Positions 1 through 7,600 of a stretch of DNA of 34,347 nucleotides are shown here, one piece after another. Location: positions 1 through 34,347 of the forward strand of contig JACRNI010000055.1 in NCBI GenBank assembly GCA_016234925.1, given 5' to 3'. The stretch comes from Deltaproteobacteria bacterium. GTDB lineage: Bacteria; Desulfobacterota; GWC2-55-46; UBA9637; GWC2-42-11. The number at the start of each line of letters is the position of its first letter. Positions within the stretch are counted from its first letter, which is position 1. The translations under genes and the position numbers were made by a program. The notes beneath the pieces are model-generated. The model ran no database searches. It worked only from the letters and a program-made list of their open reading frames with translations, and was not told the DNA's origin.

Positions 1-1
1 T

Positions 2-88
2 GATAGATTGACTTCAGATTTAAAGGATGAGGAACTTAAAGGAATTATTGCAGGCATAATTGAAAAGCAAAAAACAATATTAAAATGA
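2..88 (+). CDS. 3' end of an unidentified gene (partial)
   Basis: An open frame enters from the left edge and ends at a TGA at 86-88, giving 28 residues that finish in a basic, lysine-rich tail (...EKQKTILK). The fragment is too short to assign to a family. In many genomes the gene before rsfS is nadD or a neighbour of obgE/proA, but nothing visible confirms that here. The downstream perfect hairpin at 108-140 fits the end of a transcription unit. Confidence 0.4.
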   Translation, partial: DRLTSDLKDEELKGIIAGIIEKQKTILK

Positions 89-107
89 CGGCATGGATGA
101 ATATTTA

Positions 108-140
108 CCCGAAAAATGTATTTGGTTTTTATTTTTCGGG
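108..140. other. Perfect 10-bp hairpin after the partial gene
   Basis: CCCGAAAAAT (108-117) pairs exactly with ATTTTTCGGG (131-140) around a 13-nt loop. There is no T-run after the stem, so it is not a classical intrinsic terminator on the + strand. It may mark the 3' end of the upstream transcript. Confidence 0.4.
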
Positions 141-142
141 AG

Positions 143-267
143 CAAACGCAAGATTTGAGCCAAAGACAGGGAAAAGATGGCTGGACAAAACGGAGCATAC
201 TATTTTAAGTATGTGAGTATTTGGACAGCCAGATTTGACGCAGTATTTGACCAAAGATTGCGTTTGT
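143..267. repeat. Palindromic element before rsfS, related in plan to those around murI
   Basis: The outer arms are CAAACGCAA (143-151) and TTGCGTTTG (259-267). Middle arms TGGCTG/CAGCCA lie at 178-183 and 226-231, and a central hairpin CATACT (196-201)/AGTATG (208-213) sits in the core. The total length (125 bp) and the CATACT...AGTATG centre match the two 126-bp elements at 5776 and 6830, although the arm sequences differ. I read it as a divergent member of the same structural class; primary sequence similarity is limited. Confidence 0.45.
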
Positions 268-268
268 C

Positions 269-290
269 AAAAAATGCAACTGCATTTTTT
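269..290. other. A/T-rich hairpin just before the rsfS start
   Basis: AAAAAATGCA (269-278) pairs with TGCATTTTTT (281-290) around a 2-nt loop, followed by one more T. It ends 10 nt before the chosen ATG of rsfS, so it lies in the leader. It resembles a weak bidirectional terminator, but only four of the ten pairs could be called strong or mixed, and function is not shown. Confidence 0.3.
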
Positions 291-300
291 TGGGTTTATA

Positions 301-639
301 ATGAACTCTAAAGAAAAGACGATTTATATAGCAAATCTTGCTGCTGAAAAAAAAGCAGAAGGCATTGTTGCGCTGGATATACAAAAAATATCATCCATTG
401 CCGATTATATTATTATATGCACCGGCACATCTGACAGGCATGTTCAGGCAATTGCAGAGTCTATTGAGCAGGGATTAAAAAAGAAAAAGATTTCCCCTAT
501 AGGCACAGAAGGTATCCGCGACGGCAGATGGGCGCTTATAGATTACGGTGATATTGTAGTCCATATATTTTATGAACCTGTAAGGGATTTTTACAATCTG
601 GAAGGACTCTGGGCAGAAGCGCCCAGATTAACAATATAA
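301..639 (+). CDS. rsfS: Ribosomal silencing factor RsfS
   Basis: This 112-aa protein matches the RsfS/Iojap family. That family binds ribosomal protein L14 (uL14) on the large subunit and blocks subunit joining, lowering translation when nutrients are scarce. Family hallmarks are visible in order: ADYIIICTGTSDRHVQAIAE, then EGIRDGRWALIDYGDIVVHIF, then RDFYNLEGLWAEAP near the C-terminus. The ATG at 301 gives the usual family length. A longer frame from a TTG at 235 would run through the palindromic element and hairpin, and is unlikely. No strong Shine-Dalgarno sequence is seen. The next gene begins 2 nt after the stop, so the two are probably co-transcribed. Confidence 0.93.
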   Translation: MNSKEKTIYIANLAAEKKAEGIVALDIQKISSIADYIIICTGTSDRHVQAIAESIEQGLKKKKISPIGTEGIRDGRWALIDYGDIVVHIFYEPVRDFYNLEGLWAEAPRLTI

Positions 640-640
640 A

Positions 641-1975
641 ATGATGGCAAGATTAAGATTATTAATATTAATAATTGTTTTAAGTATTTTTATCTATCTC
701 TATTCATTAAATCCTCATCAAGTATCATTCTATTTGACAAAGGATAGATATGCGGACTTGCCGCTTGTCCTGCTGTTATTCATTTCGTTTTTTCTAGGGA
801 TGCTGCTGGCGCTCATTAGTTTTGTTTTAACGGGTGTAAATAAGATTATTTATGAATGGAGAGAGAGGCAGACAGCAAAGAGGTCAATTGATGCAAAAAA
901 ACTATACAGCGAAGCCGTAGAGAATATATTCAAGGGTGATATTGCAAAGGCGCAAAACCTTTTGAAAAAATCTTTAATAAAAGATCCGCAGCATATAGAC
1001 TCATGTTTAAAACTTGCTGAAATATATTTAAAGGATGGAAAAACAGAGGCGGCAAGGGATGCGCTGGGAAAGGGGCTCTCGGCATCTCCTTCAAATCCTG
1101 AAATAATTTTTAAACTGATTGATGTTTGTGCTGCTGCAAATGATAGGGACAAGACGTATGTATTGTTAAATAACTATCTTGAGAAAGAGCCGTCAAGTTT
1201 ATATGCGCTTCAAAAAATCAGGGGATTGCTTGCGGCAGACGAACAGTGGCATGAGTCAATAGGGCATCAGAAAAAGGTTGTCGCAATTATAAAATCAGGC
1301 ATTTCATCTGAAGCAGCGGGTGAAGCATCAAGCAATAAATTAAAGGAAGAGATAATCCTTCTTTCAGGCAGCAGATATGAGGCGGCAAAGGTTTTTTGCA
1401 AGGAAGAAAAATGGTCCAGCGCCTTGGAGCAGATTGAGGATATTTTAAAGATTGATAATAGTTTTGTGCCAGCGCATATTTTAATGGGAAATATTTTTTA
1501 CAAGCAGGGCAAACCTTCATCTGCTGTAAAGGTTTGGGAAAGGGCGTATAGAAAATACCGCCATATCGCCTTGTTTATGCAACTGGAGGAATTATACTTA
1601 AAGGAATCCCTCCCGTCCAAGATTATAAGATTGTACAAAAGGACTATAGATTTTCATCCTGATGATAAGAGATTAAGACTCTTTCTCGCAAGGCTTTATT
1701 TAAGACTTGAGATGATAGATGAGGCCATAAAAGAATTGGAAGGACTTTCAATGGAAGGCGAGAATTCTAGGTATCAAAATCTTCTCATTGCAGAGGCTTA
1801 TACACGGCGGGGCAGGTTTGATAAGGCTGCAGCAGCATTTAAAAATGCTATTGGGGCAAAGGATGCTGTTGCGCCTTTATTTGAATGCCGAAACTGCAAT
1901 CACTGTATAAATGAATGGAAATGCCGCTGTCCGCAATGCGGCAAATATAATACATTGGATTTCAACCCAATATGA
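641..1975 (+). CDS. lapB: LapA-LapB-like fusion: two membrane segments, TPR repeats and a rubredoxin-like zinc knuckle
   Basis: The protein has 444 aa. Residues ~5-65 carry two hydrophobic segments around a short loop with NPHQVSFYL and LPLVLLLFISFFLGM, resembling LapA (DUF1049). Residues ~85-400 are degenerate TPR helices. The C-terminus has two CxxC pairs (C416/C419 and C430/C433), like the rubredoxin-type metal domain of LapB. In Enterobacteria LapA and LapB are separate inner-membrane proteins, and LapB controls FtsH turnover of LpxC and so LPS supply. Here the two parts look fused. The role in LPS balance is inferred, and lpxH elsewhere in the window is compatible with it. The stop overlaps the gpmI start (ATGA). 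Confidence 0.75.
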   Translation: MMARLRLLILIIVLSIFIYLYSLNPHQVSFYLTKDRYADLPLVLLLFISFFLGMLLALISFVLTGVNKIIYEWRERQTAKRSIDAKKLYSEAVENIFKGDIAKAQNLLKKSLIKDPQHIDSCLKLAEIYLKDGKTEAARDALGKGLSASPSNPEIIFKLIDVCAAANDRDKTYVLLNNYLEKEPSSLYALQKIRGLLAADEQWHESIGHQKKVVAIIKSGISSEAAGEASSNKLKEEIILLSGSRYEAAKVFCKEEKWSSALEQIEDILKIDNSFVPAHILMGNIFYKQGKPSSAVKVWERAYRKYRHIALFMQLEELYLKESLPSKIIRLYKRTIDFHPDDKRLRLFLARLYLRLEMIDEAIKELEGLSMEGENSRYQNLLIAEAYTRRGRFDKAAAAFKNAIGAKDAVAPLFECRNCNHCINEWKCRCPQCGKYNTLDFNPI

Positions 1976-3519
1976 CAGTAAAACCTTTAATACTTATCAT
2001 CCTTGACGGCTGGGGCATAAATCCAAGAAAAGAAGGCAATGCCCAGCATTTTGCCAATATGCCGAATATCAATGGTCTTTACAAAGAATATCCATGGACA
2101 AAACTTGAATGTTCAGGCATTGCAGTCGGACTTCCAGAGGGACAGATGGGAAATTCCGAGGTGGGGCATCTCACAATAGGCTCTGGAAGGGTGATTTATC
2201 AGGAACTGACAAGGATAAACAACGAAATAAAAACCGGCGAGTTCTTTAAAAACCCTGCAATTCAGCATGCCTTTGACAATCTTAAAAAAAGCGGCAAAGA
2301 TCTTCATTTGTTTGGCCTTGTTTCAGACGGCGGCGTGCATAGTCATATTGAGCATTTATTTGCGCTCATTGATATGGCTGACAAACAAGGTTTGAAAAAT
2401 GTCTTTATACATGCGTTTCTAGACGGAAGGGATACTGCCCCGTCCAGCGGAAAATCTTATATAGAAAAATTGCAGAAATATCTTAATAAAACTGGATTTG
2501 GAAAAATAGCAACAATCTCAGGCCGCTACTATGCAATGGACAGGGACAATAGGTGGCAGAGGATTGAAAAGGCATATAATGCAATAAGATTTGGCCATGG
2601 TAGGACTGCATTAGAGCCTGTGTCAGCAGTAGATAATGCTTACAAATTGAGTGAAACAGATGAATTTGTTATCCCTACTGTAATAACAAACAATAATAAA
2701 CCTATTGCAGCAGTAAATAACGGCGACGCTGTCCTATTTTTTAATTTTAGGGCAGACAGGGCGCGGGAAATAACAAGGGCATTTACTCAAGATGACTTTG
2801 ATTTTTTTGACAGGGGTTCAAAACCAGAATTGTCAACATTCCTTTGTTTAACAGAATACGATTGCAGTTTTAATCTGCCTGTCGCATTTCCGCCGCAGAA
2901 CCTCAAAAACATCATCGGCGAGGTCATTAGTGATGCAGGTTTAAAGCAGATGCGGATTGCTGAAACAGAAAAATATGCGCATGTAACATTCTTTTTAAAT
3001 GGAGGCATTGAAAAGCCGTTTAATGGCGAGGACAGGATGCTTATCCCGTCTCCAAAGGATGTCCCGACATACGATAAAAAACCGGAGATGAGCGCTTTTT
3101 CCATAACAGATGAGGTTATAAAACATATAGACGGCGATTATAAGTTTATACTTGTGAATTTTGCAAACGGCGATATGGTCGGGCATACCGGTATAATGGA
3201 TGCTGCAATAAAGGCATGCGGCGCAGTTGACGAGTGTCTCGGCAGGATTGTATTTAAAGCACGAGAAAATAACTGGGTAACAATAATAACATCAGACCAC
3301 GGCAATGTTGAACAGATGATTGATTATGAAACAAATTCACCCCATACAGCGCATACTTTAAACCCAGTTCCGTTTATTCTTATTGATGATAGCAAAAAAA
3401 ACATATCTCTCAATAAAGGCGGTCTATCAGACATTGCGCCGACAATACTTAAACTCATGGGCATAAACAAGCCTGATGAAATGACAGGGAATTGCTTAAT
3501 AAAATCAAATAGTTTTTGA
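1972..3519 (+). CDS. gpmI: 2,3-bisphosphoglycerate-independent phosphoglycerate mutase
   Basis: This 515-aa protein has the full family length. It interconverts 3- and 2-phosphoglycerate in glycolysis and gluconeogenesis using two metal ions and a phosphoserine intermediate. The N-terminal metal site LIILDGWGI is present. The nucleophile is Ser62 in MGNSEVGH. Further family motifs are HIEHLFALIDMA, FLDGRDTAP, NFRADRAREI near the middle, ANGDMVGHTG, and the C-terminal metal site TSDHGNVEQM with HTAHTLNPVPF. It starts inside the last codons of the preceding gene, indicating coupled translation, and is followed by a cluster of hairpins that probably ends the transcript. Confidence 0.96.
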   Translation: MTVKPLILIILDGWGINPRKEGNAQHFANMPNINGLYKEYPWTKLECSGIAVGLPEGQMGNSEVGHLTIGSGRVIYQELTRINNEIKTGEFFKNPAIQHAFDNLKKSGKDLHLFGLVSDGGVHSHIEHLFALIDMADKQGLKNVFIHAFLDGRDTAPSSGKSYIEKLQKYLNKTGFGKIATISGRYYAMDRDNRWQRIEKAYNAIRFGHGRTALEPVSAVDNAYKLSETDEFVIPTVITNNNKPIAAVNNGDAVLFFNFRADRAREITRAFTQDDFDFFDRGSKPELSTFLCLTEYDCSFNLPVAFPPQNLKNIIGEVISDAGLKQMRIAETEKYAHVTFFLNGGIEKPFNGEDRMLIPSPKDVPTYDKKPEMSAFSITDEVIKHIDGDYKFILVNFANGDMVGHTGIMDAAIKACGAVDECLGRIVFKARENNWVTIITSDHGNVEQMIDYETNSPHTAHTLNPVPFILIDDSKKNISLNKGGLSDIAPTILKLMGINKPDEMTGNCLIKSNSF

Positions 3520-3540
3520 TAAATATTATGATGTTGCATT

Positions 3541-3704
3541 ATGCATTAACAGGTTGTTTTTCAACAACCTGTTAATGCAATCCATGGATGGATTGCCAAA
3601 TTGCGAGATTTAAAAAATTGAGCAATTTGCAAGGCTTGGACGAATTTACTTCGTCCAAGCCGCAGTTGAAAAAGCCATGGATGGACTTTTTCAACATCCT
3701 GTTA
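3541..3704. repeat. Cluster of five consecutive hairpins after gpmI
   Basis: Five inverted repeats follow one another: a 17-bp stem 3542-3558/3563-3579 with loop TTTC; GCAATCCAT/ATGGATTGC (3577-3596); CAAATTGC/GCAATTTG (3597-3629); a 12-bp stem GGCTTGGACGAA (3633-3644) with 3650-3661; and GTTGAAAAAG/CTTTTTCAAC (3665-3695). The right end (3693-3704) can also pair with the left end (TAACAGG near 3547), closing the whole block. This looks like a mobile-type palindromic repeat unit, not a protein gene. It may also act as a transcript end for gpmI. Confidence 0.65.
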
Positions 3705-3715
3705 GACATAAGAAT

Positions 3716-3874
3716 ATGGCAAATATAATTGCAATGATAATAGGCGGAGTTGCTGGATATTTGCCTCATCTCATTTTTGGTTCGCGAATGTCTTTTTTTA
3801 CTGATTTTATGGCGGGCTCAATAGTTGGGGGCGCGGCATATGTTTATGCTGTGTATAAGATTAAAAATATGTGA
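3716..3874 (+). CDS. Possible small two-helix membrane protein (52 aa)
   Basis: From the ATG at 3716 the frame encodes 52 residues with two hydrophobic, glycine-rich stretches (IIAMIIGGVAGYLPHLIF and MAGSIVGGAAYVYAVY) separated by a short polar link, ending in KIKNM. That is the pattern of a small membrane protein with GxxxG-like helix packing. There is no good Shine-Dalgarno sequence, and the frame lies between two repeat clusters, so it may be a remnant. The upstream extension of the frame into the hairpin cluster is not believed. I do not recognise a family. Confidence 0.4.
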   Translation: MANIIAMIIGGVAGYLPHLIFGSRMSFFTDFMAGSIVGGAAYVYAVYKIKNM

Positions 3875-3879
3875 TCCGT

Positions 3880-4045
3880 AAAATAGCGATAGAAGGTTGT
3901 CATTGCGAGGCGAAGCCGAAGCAATCTCGTTTGTCGCTCGGGATAAACTCCACAATCCCAAGCCTTTGTGATGAGATTGCCACGAACCCTTCAGGTTCTC
4001 GCAATGACAGGCATATTAAGGCTTTTATGTTTCTATCGCTATTTT
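3880..4045. repeat. Nested palindrome: 15-bp outer inverted repeat around a TGTCATTGCGAG element
   Basis: AAAATAGCGATAGAA (3880-3894) and its exact complement (4031-4045) enclose a second inverted repeat, TGTCATTGCGAG (3898-3909)/CTCGCAATGACA (3998-4009). Inside that lie GCAATCTC/GAGATTGC arms and a small GAACC...GGTTC hairpin. The inner element belongs to a family also seen at 14812-14874 and, as a half copy, at 32123. An open frame across it (3871-4056) has no coding features. Confidence 0.7.
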
Positions 4046-4059
4046 TCCAGAATTAAACC

Positions 4060-4088
4060 TAGACTTTTAAAATATAATAGGGTATAGT
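4060..4088 (+). promoter_or_regulatory. Possible sigma-70 promoter for rpoD
   Basis: TAGACT (4060-4065) and TATAGT (4083-4088) are separated by 17 nt in an AT-rich stretch that also holds a perfect TATAAT at 4073-4078 without a good partner. It lies ~170 nt before the rpoD start and upstream of the 110-bp repeat. The match is only moderate, and the region's base composition makes chance matches likely. Confidence 0.3.
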
Positions 4089-4132
4089 ATAGTTTTTGTT
4101 TTAAAGTTTTAAATTAAAGATATGGAGATACT

Positions 4133-4242
4133 ATGAAAGATTATACCGATTATAAAGGCTGATTACACAGATTAAGGCAAAATAGTAGTTTTTAATCTGT
4201 GTAATCGTTTTTTTTAAAAATCTGTGTAATCAATTTCTTCAT
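4133..4242. repeat. 110-bp GATTACA-type repeat, copy 1, in the rpoD leader
   Basis: The left arm GATTACACAGATTAA (4161-4175) pairs perfectly with TTAATCTGTGTAATC (4192-4206). A second right arm, AATCTGTGTAATC (4219-4231), could pair with the same left arm instead, so two hairpins are mutually exclusive. The copy begins with an ATG reading MKDYTDYKG then stop, preceded by GGAGATACT. It ends just before the rpoD Shine-Dalgarno sequence GGGAGG. Related copies are at 19232 and 33252, each also just before a gene start. Confidence 0.8.
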
Positions 4243-4255
4243 GGGAGGTTAAACC

Positions 4256-5776
4256 TTGGCAAAGGCAAAGGCGAAAGAAGTTTCAGCAAATAGCGCTGAC
4301 CTTCAAAAATTGATAGATACAGGCAAGGAACGGGGATTTCTTACCTATGACGAAATAAATGATGCGCTGCCTCAAGAAGGTTTTTCTGTTGAGGACATGG
4401 ATAATTTTTTAGAAAGTCTCGGCGAAATGGGTGTGGATGTGGTTGATACAGTAGAAGGCGTCAGGCCTACAGAAGAGGCGGAGGTTCCAGAAGAAAAAGA
4501 AGAAACATGGAAGGCGGAACGCGTTGACGACCCTGTCAAGATATACATGAGGGAGATGGGCTCTGTATCACTTCTTAAAAGAGAGGAGGAGGTAGTTTTT
4601 GCAAAGGCAATTGAAGAGGGCAGGACAGAGTTAAAGAGGCTTATATTGAATACTACTATAGCGGCCAGAGAGGTTGTAAGAATTGCTGACAGGGTAAAGA
4701 GTGAGAAGTCGTCTCTAAGGGAACTGACTGAAGAGGTTGAAGACATTAACCAGTATGATGAAGGTTATGTTGAAGATATGCTTGCAACAGTTGAAAAGGT
4801 CAAAAGGAGAAAGAGGGAAGGCGCATATAAACTGCTCAAAGAAATGCCGCTCAGTCCTACCCTGATAGACCGCATTATAAAAAGGATAACAAGGATTGAA
4901 AGATTTGTGGCAAGAGAAGAGCGGAAAAGGGGGGTAAGAAAGGCTGAAAGGGCAAAAAAGAGGATAAGAAAGATACTCAGGAAACTTGAGATAAAGAGGG
5001 ATGAATTAAAAACGCTTTCCATTGAGGTTGCAAGACTTGACCGCGAGGTGAGAAAGGCAAAAAAAGAACTTGTTGAGGCGAACTTAAGGCTTGTTGTGAG
5101 CATTGCAAAGCGGTATGTGAACCTTGGCCTAAAGTTTTCTGATTTAATTCAGGAAGGCAATATCGGGCTGATGAAGGCAGTTGATAAATTTGACTATAAA
5201 AAAGGTTTTAAATTTTCAACATATGCCACATGGTGGATAAGGCAGGCGATTACCCGCGCAATTGCAGACCACGGCAGGACAATCAGGATACCTGTTCATA
5301 TGATAGAGACCATAAACAGGCTATTGCAGACATCCCGCCAATTATTAAAGGAACTTGGCAGAGAGCCGTATCCGGACGAAATCGCAGAGAGGATGGACCT
5401 GCCTGTTTCAAAGGTCAGGAGAATTTTAAGACTGATGAAGCAGACATTGTCGCTGGAAACGCCGATTGGCGACGATGAGGAGAGTTCGCTCGGAGATTTT
5501 ATAGCAGACGACAAATCGCCTTCCCCTGCTGACGCTGTAATTGAAAGCGACCTTTCAGAGCAGACCAAGAAGGTTCTTTCCACGCTTACGCAAAGGGAAG
5601 AAAAGGTCTTGAGGATGCGCTTCGGCATAGGGGAAAGGCAGGACTATACGCTGGAAGAGGTTGGGAAGGTATTGGGTGTTACAAGAGAAAGGATCCGCCA
5701 GATAGAGGCAAAGGCTATAAGAAGGCTACGCCATCCAAGCAGGGTAAAGATACTTAAAGGTTTCAGCGAAGAATGA
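4256..5776 (+). CDS. rpoD: Primary RNA polymerase sigma factor (sigma-70)
   Basis: This 506-aa protein is the housekeeping sigma factor. A region 1.1-like N-terminus (~1-80) is followed by region 1.2 ([17 protein letters not shown]) and a charged linker. Region 2 has [17 protein letters not shown] and [13 protein letters not shown], and region 3 follows. Region 4 has [13 protein letters not shown] and the helix-turn-helix [17 protein letters not shown]. The start is a TTG at 4256 with a good GGGAGG 8 nt upstream, giving MAKAKAKEV. The usual partner dnaG is not upstream; a 700-bp repeat-rich gap separates rpoD from gpmI, so it probably has its own promoter. A 126-bp palindromic element begins on the last base of its stop codon. 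Confidence 0.97.
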   Translation: MAKAKAKEVSANSADLQKLIDTGKERGFLTYDEINDALPQEGFSVEDMDNFLESLGEMGVDVVDTVEGVRPTEEAEVPEEKEETWKAERVDDPVKIYMREMGSVSLLKREEEVVFAKAIEEGRTELKRLILNTTIAAREVVRIADRVKSEKSSLRELTEEVEDINQYDEGYVEDMLATVEKVKRRKREGAYKLLKEMPLSPTLIDRIIKRITRIERFVAREERKRGVRKAERAKKRIRKILRKLEIKRDELKTLSIEVARLDREVRKAKKELVEANLRLVVSIAKRYVNLGLKFSDLIQEGNIGLMKAVDKFDYKKGFKFSTYATWWIRQAITRAIADHGRTIRIPVHMIETINRLLQTSRQLLKELGREPYPDEIAERMDLPVSKVRRILRLMKQTLSLETPIGDDEESSLGDFIADDKSPSPADAVIESDLSEQTKKVLSTLTQREEKVLRMRFGIGERQDYTLEEVGKVLGVTRERIRQIEAKAIRRLRHPSRVKILKGFSEE

Positions 5777-5901
5777 TACGAACGCAATAAATGTCTTTAT
5801 ACTGTGTTGGACTCCTCGTAAAATCCTCAACATACTACAAAAGTATGTCTGCGGTTTTCCTCGTCGTCCGCCTTGTCTAAAGCCATTTCTTCCGTTCATA
5901 T
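5776..5901. repeat. 126-bp palindromic element, copy 1 (rpoD-murI gap)
   Basis: Imperfect 18-bp terminal arms lie at 5776-5793 and 5884-5901. Inside, a long imperfect stem runs to a central CATACT/AGTATG hairpin. It differs from the copy at 6830-6955 at about 8 of 126 positions, and one arm difference is compensated on the other side (C-G here, A-T there). The element starts on the final A of the rpoD stop codon. About 100 nt without other visible features follow before murI, and part of that stretch resembles the sequence after the second copy. Confidence 0.75.
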
Positions 5902-5999
5902 ATGGCTGAAGGTTTAAAAAGTTTTTCACCTATGCCATCGTATGGTGTCAATTTATTTAATCCCGTTTGTATTAACAGCAGACTGGAAAATAGGAACTT

Positions 6000-6830
6000 A
6001 TGAAAAAACCAATCGGCATATTTGATTCAGGCATAGGCGGGCTAACTGTTTTAAAGGAGATAATGAGGGTATTGCCGCAGGAGGATACTATATATCTTGG
6101 GGATACTGCAAGGGTTCCTTATGGCGCAAAGTCTCCTGACACTGTAGTCCGCTATTCTTTAGAAAATGCAAGATTTCTTTTGAAATTTGACATAAAGGCG
6201 CTTGTGGTTGCATGCAACACAGCATCTGCATATGCGCTTTCAAGGCTTTCAGCAGAGATACCTGTTCCTGTTATAGGCGTGATAATGCCGGGCGCAAAAA
6301 AGGCGGTGTCTGTCACAAAAAATAAAAAAATCGGCGTAATCGGAACTGACGGCACAATAAAAAGCAGGATATATCTAAATACAATAAAGACAATAGCCCC
6401 GGATGCGTCTGTATTCAGCAAGGCATGCCCTTTATTCGTCCCCCTTGCTGAAGAGGGATGGATAGATAATGATGTCGCTTTCTTGACAGCGGATAAATAT
6501 TTGTCAGAACTTAAAGACCAAGGCATAGACACATTAGTTTTAGGCTGCACGCACTATCCGATTTTAAAAGATATAATCAGCCGTGTTATTGGCAGCAGTG
6601 TAACGCTTATAGACTCCGGACAGGAGACAGCGCTGGAGGCGGCAAAGGTATTGCAGGATAAAAACATTTTAAACGCAAACCCGCAGGCACAGCCTTTCCG
6701 TAAATTTTTCGTTACAGATTCCCCTGAAAGGTTTATTCAGGTTGGAGAACTCTTTCTCGGCACAAGTTTTAACAACAATGTTGACAAGGTGGATGTAATG
6801 CAATATACGCTCTTAAATCTTGCAAGTTAA
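6000..6830 (+). CDS. murI: Glutamate racemase
   Basis: This 276-aa cytosolic enzyme converts L- to D-glutamate for peptidoglycan synthesis using two cysteines as acid/base catalysts. Both are present: Cys72 in VVACNTASA and Cys183 in LGCTHYPIL. The N-terminal substrate loop GIFDSGIGGLTVLKEI and the YLGDTARVPYG motif are intact. An AGGAA lies 5 nt before the ATG. The gene is bracketed by two near-identical 126-bp palindromes, one beginning at the preceding gene's stop and one at its own stop, so its expression unit is unusually well delimited. Confidence 0.96.
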   Translation: MKKPIGIFDSGIGGLTVLKEIMRVLPQEDTIYLGDTARVPYGAKSPDTVVRYSLENARFLLKFDIKALVVACNTASAYALSRLSAEIPVPVIGVIMPGAKKAVSVTKNKKIGVIGTDGTIKSRIYLNTIKTIAPDASVFSKACPLFVPLAEEGWIDNDVAFLTADKYLSELKDQGIDTLVLGCTHYPILKDIISRVIGSSVTLIDSGQETALEAAKVLQDKNILNANPQAQPFRKFFVTDSPERFIQVGELFLGTSFNNNVDKVDVMQYTLLNLAS

Positions 6831-6955
6831 TACGAAAGCAATAAATGTCTTTATACTGTGTTGGACTCCTCGGAAAATCCTCAACATACTATAAAAGTAT
6901 GCCTGCGGTTTTCCTCGTCGTCCGCCTTGTCTAAAGCCATTTATTGCTTTCGTAT
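6830..6955. repeat. 126-bp palindromic element, copy 2 (after murI)
   Basis: Perfect 18-bp terminal inverted repeats (6830-6847 and 6938-6955, ATACGAAAGCAATAAATG and complement) enclose an imperfect long stem with a central CATACT (loop ATAA) AGTATG hairpin. The first base is the last A of the murI TAA. Copy 1 lies 1054 bp upstream. There is no transposase, so it would be a non-autonomous or structural repeat. Confidence 0.8.
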
Positions 6956-7012
6956 GTTGTCAATAGATTATTTAATGCGCTTGTATTGATTTGCAGCCTT
7001 TCGGACACAACA

Positions 7013-7582
7013 ATGCCAAAGAAACAAAATAAATCCCCAAAACCTAAAAAGAAAAACAACGGAAGGTGGACGTCAATAATCATTATAGCGGTATTGACAA
7101 TGATTATTGGGATATATCTGCTTGCAAAATACAGCGAAAAAATCCCTGTTACGATTGTTCCGCAAAAAGCAAAGACAAGGACAGTGTCTTTATATTTTTC
7201 TGATGACAAAAATATGAAGCTCAATATAGAAAAAAGGGATATTAAAAAAGGCGCTGTTGCAGATGAGATAAAAGAGGTTGTAGCAGGACTTATAAAAGGG
7301 CCTTCTGAAAAATTGACACCTACCGTGCCGGAAGACGCAAAACTCTTAAATGCAGCAATTAAGCAAGGTACAGCATTTCTTGATTTCAGTCCTGAAATTT
7401 CATCAAAACATCCGGGCGGAAGTTCTGCTGAAATCCAGACCATATATTCAATAGTCAATACCATTACATCTAATTTTCCTGAAATAAAAAATGTGCAGAT
7501 ACTTATAAACGGCAAAAAGGAAAAAACCCTTGCAGGGCATATTGATATAAGTTTTCCAATTGCAGCAGATAAGACAAAATGA
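7013..7582 (+). CDS. Membrane-anchored GerMN-domain protein
   Basis: From the ATG at 7013 the product has 189 aa. It has a lysine-rich N-terminus (MPKKQNKSPKPKKK), one transmembrane helix (~21-38, SIIIIAVLTMIIGIYLLA) and an extracytoplasmic GerMN domain (~55-180). That domain is recognisable from VSLYFSD, EVVAGLIKGPSE, TAFLDFSPEI and IYSIVNTITSNFPEIKNVQILI. GerMN domains are known from spore GerM and from envelope lipoproteins; their ligand is not settled. The family is often near murI, as here, which hints at a cell wall role. A longer frame from 6944 enters the palindromic element and is rejected. No strong Shine-Dalgarno sequence is present. Confidence 0.8.
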   Translation: MPKKQNKSPKPKKKNNGRWTSIIIIAVLTMIIGIYLLAKYSEKIPVTIVPQKAKTRTVSLYFSDDKNMKLNIEKRDIKKGAVADEIKEVVAGLIKGPSEKLTPTVPEDAKLLNAAIKQGTAFLDFSPEISSKHPGGSSAEIQTIYSIVNTITSNFPEIKNVQILINGKKEKTLAGHIDISFPIAADKTK

Positions 7583-7600
7583 CAGAAGGGGTATTTTCAG

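Noticed and set aside
235-300. Longer N-terminus for RsfS from a TTG
   Set aside because: It would encode the right arm of a palindrome and a hairpin, with no binding site; the ATG at 301 gives the family length.
3898-4009. CRISPR array or tRNA gene in the repeat-rich gap
   Set aside because: The repeats are inverted, not evenly spaced direct repeats, and no T-arm or cloverleaf of tRNA type is found.
3871-4056. 61-aa open frame after the small membrane ORF
   Set aside because: It runs straight through the nested palindrome; its residues are translations of repeat arms, and it has no start signal.
5726-5929. Antisense 67-aa frame over the rpoD end
   Set aside because: It is mostly a translation of the 126-bp palindrome.
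6944-7012. Longer N-terminus for the GerMN protein
   Set aside because: The added residues begin within the palindromic element and lack a binding site; MPKKQ is a natural cytoplasmic start before the membrane helix.
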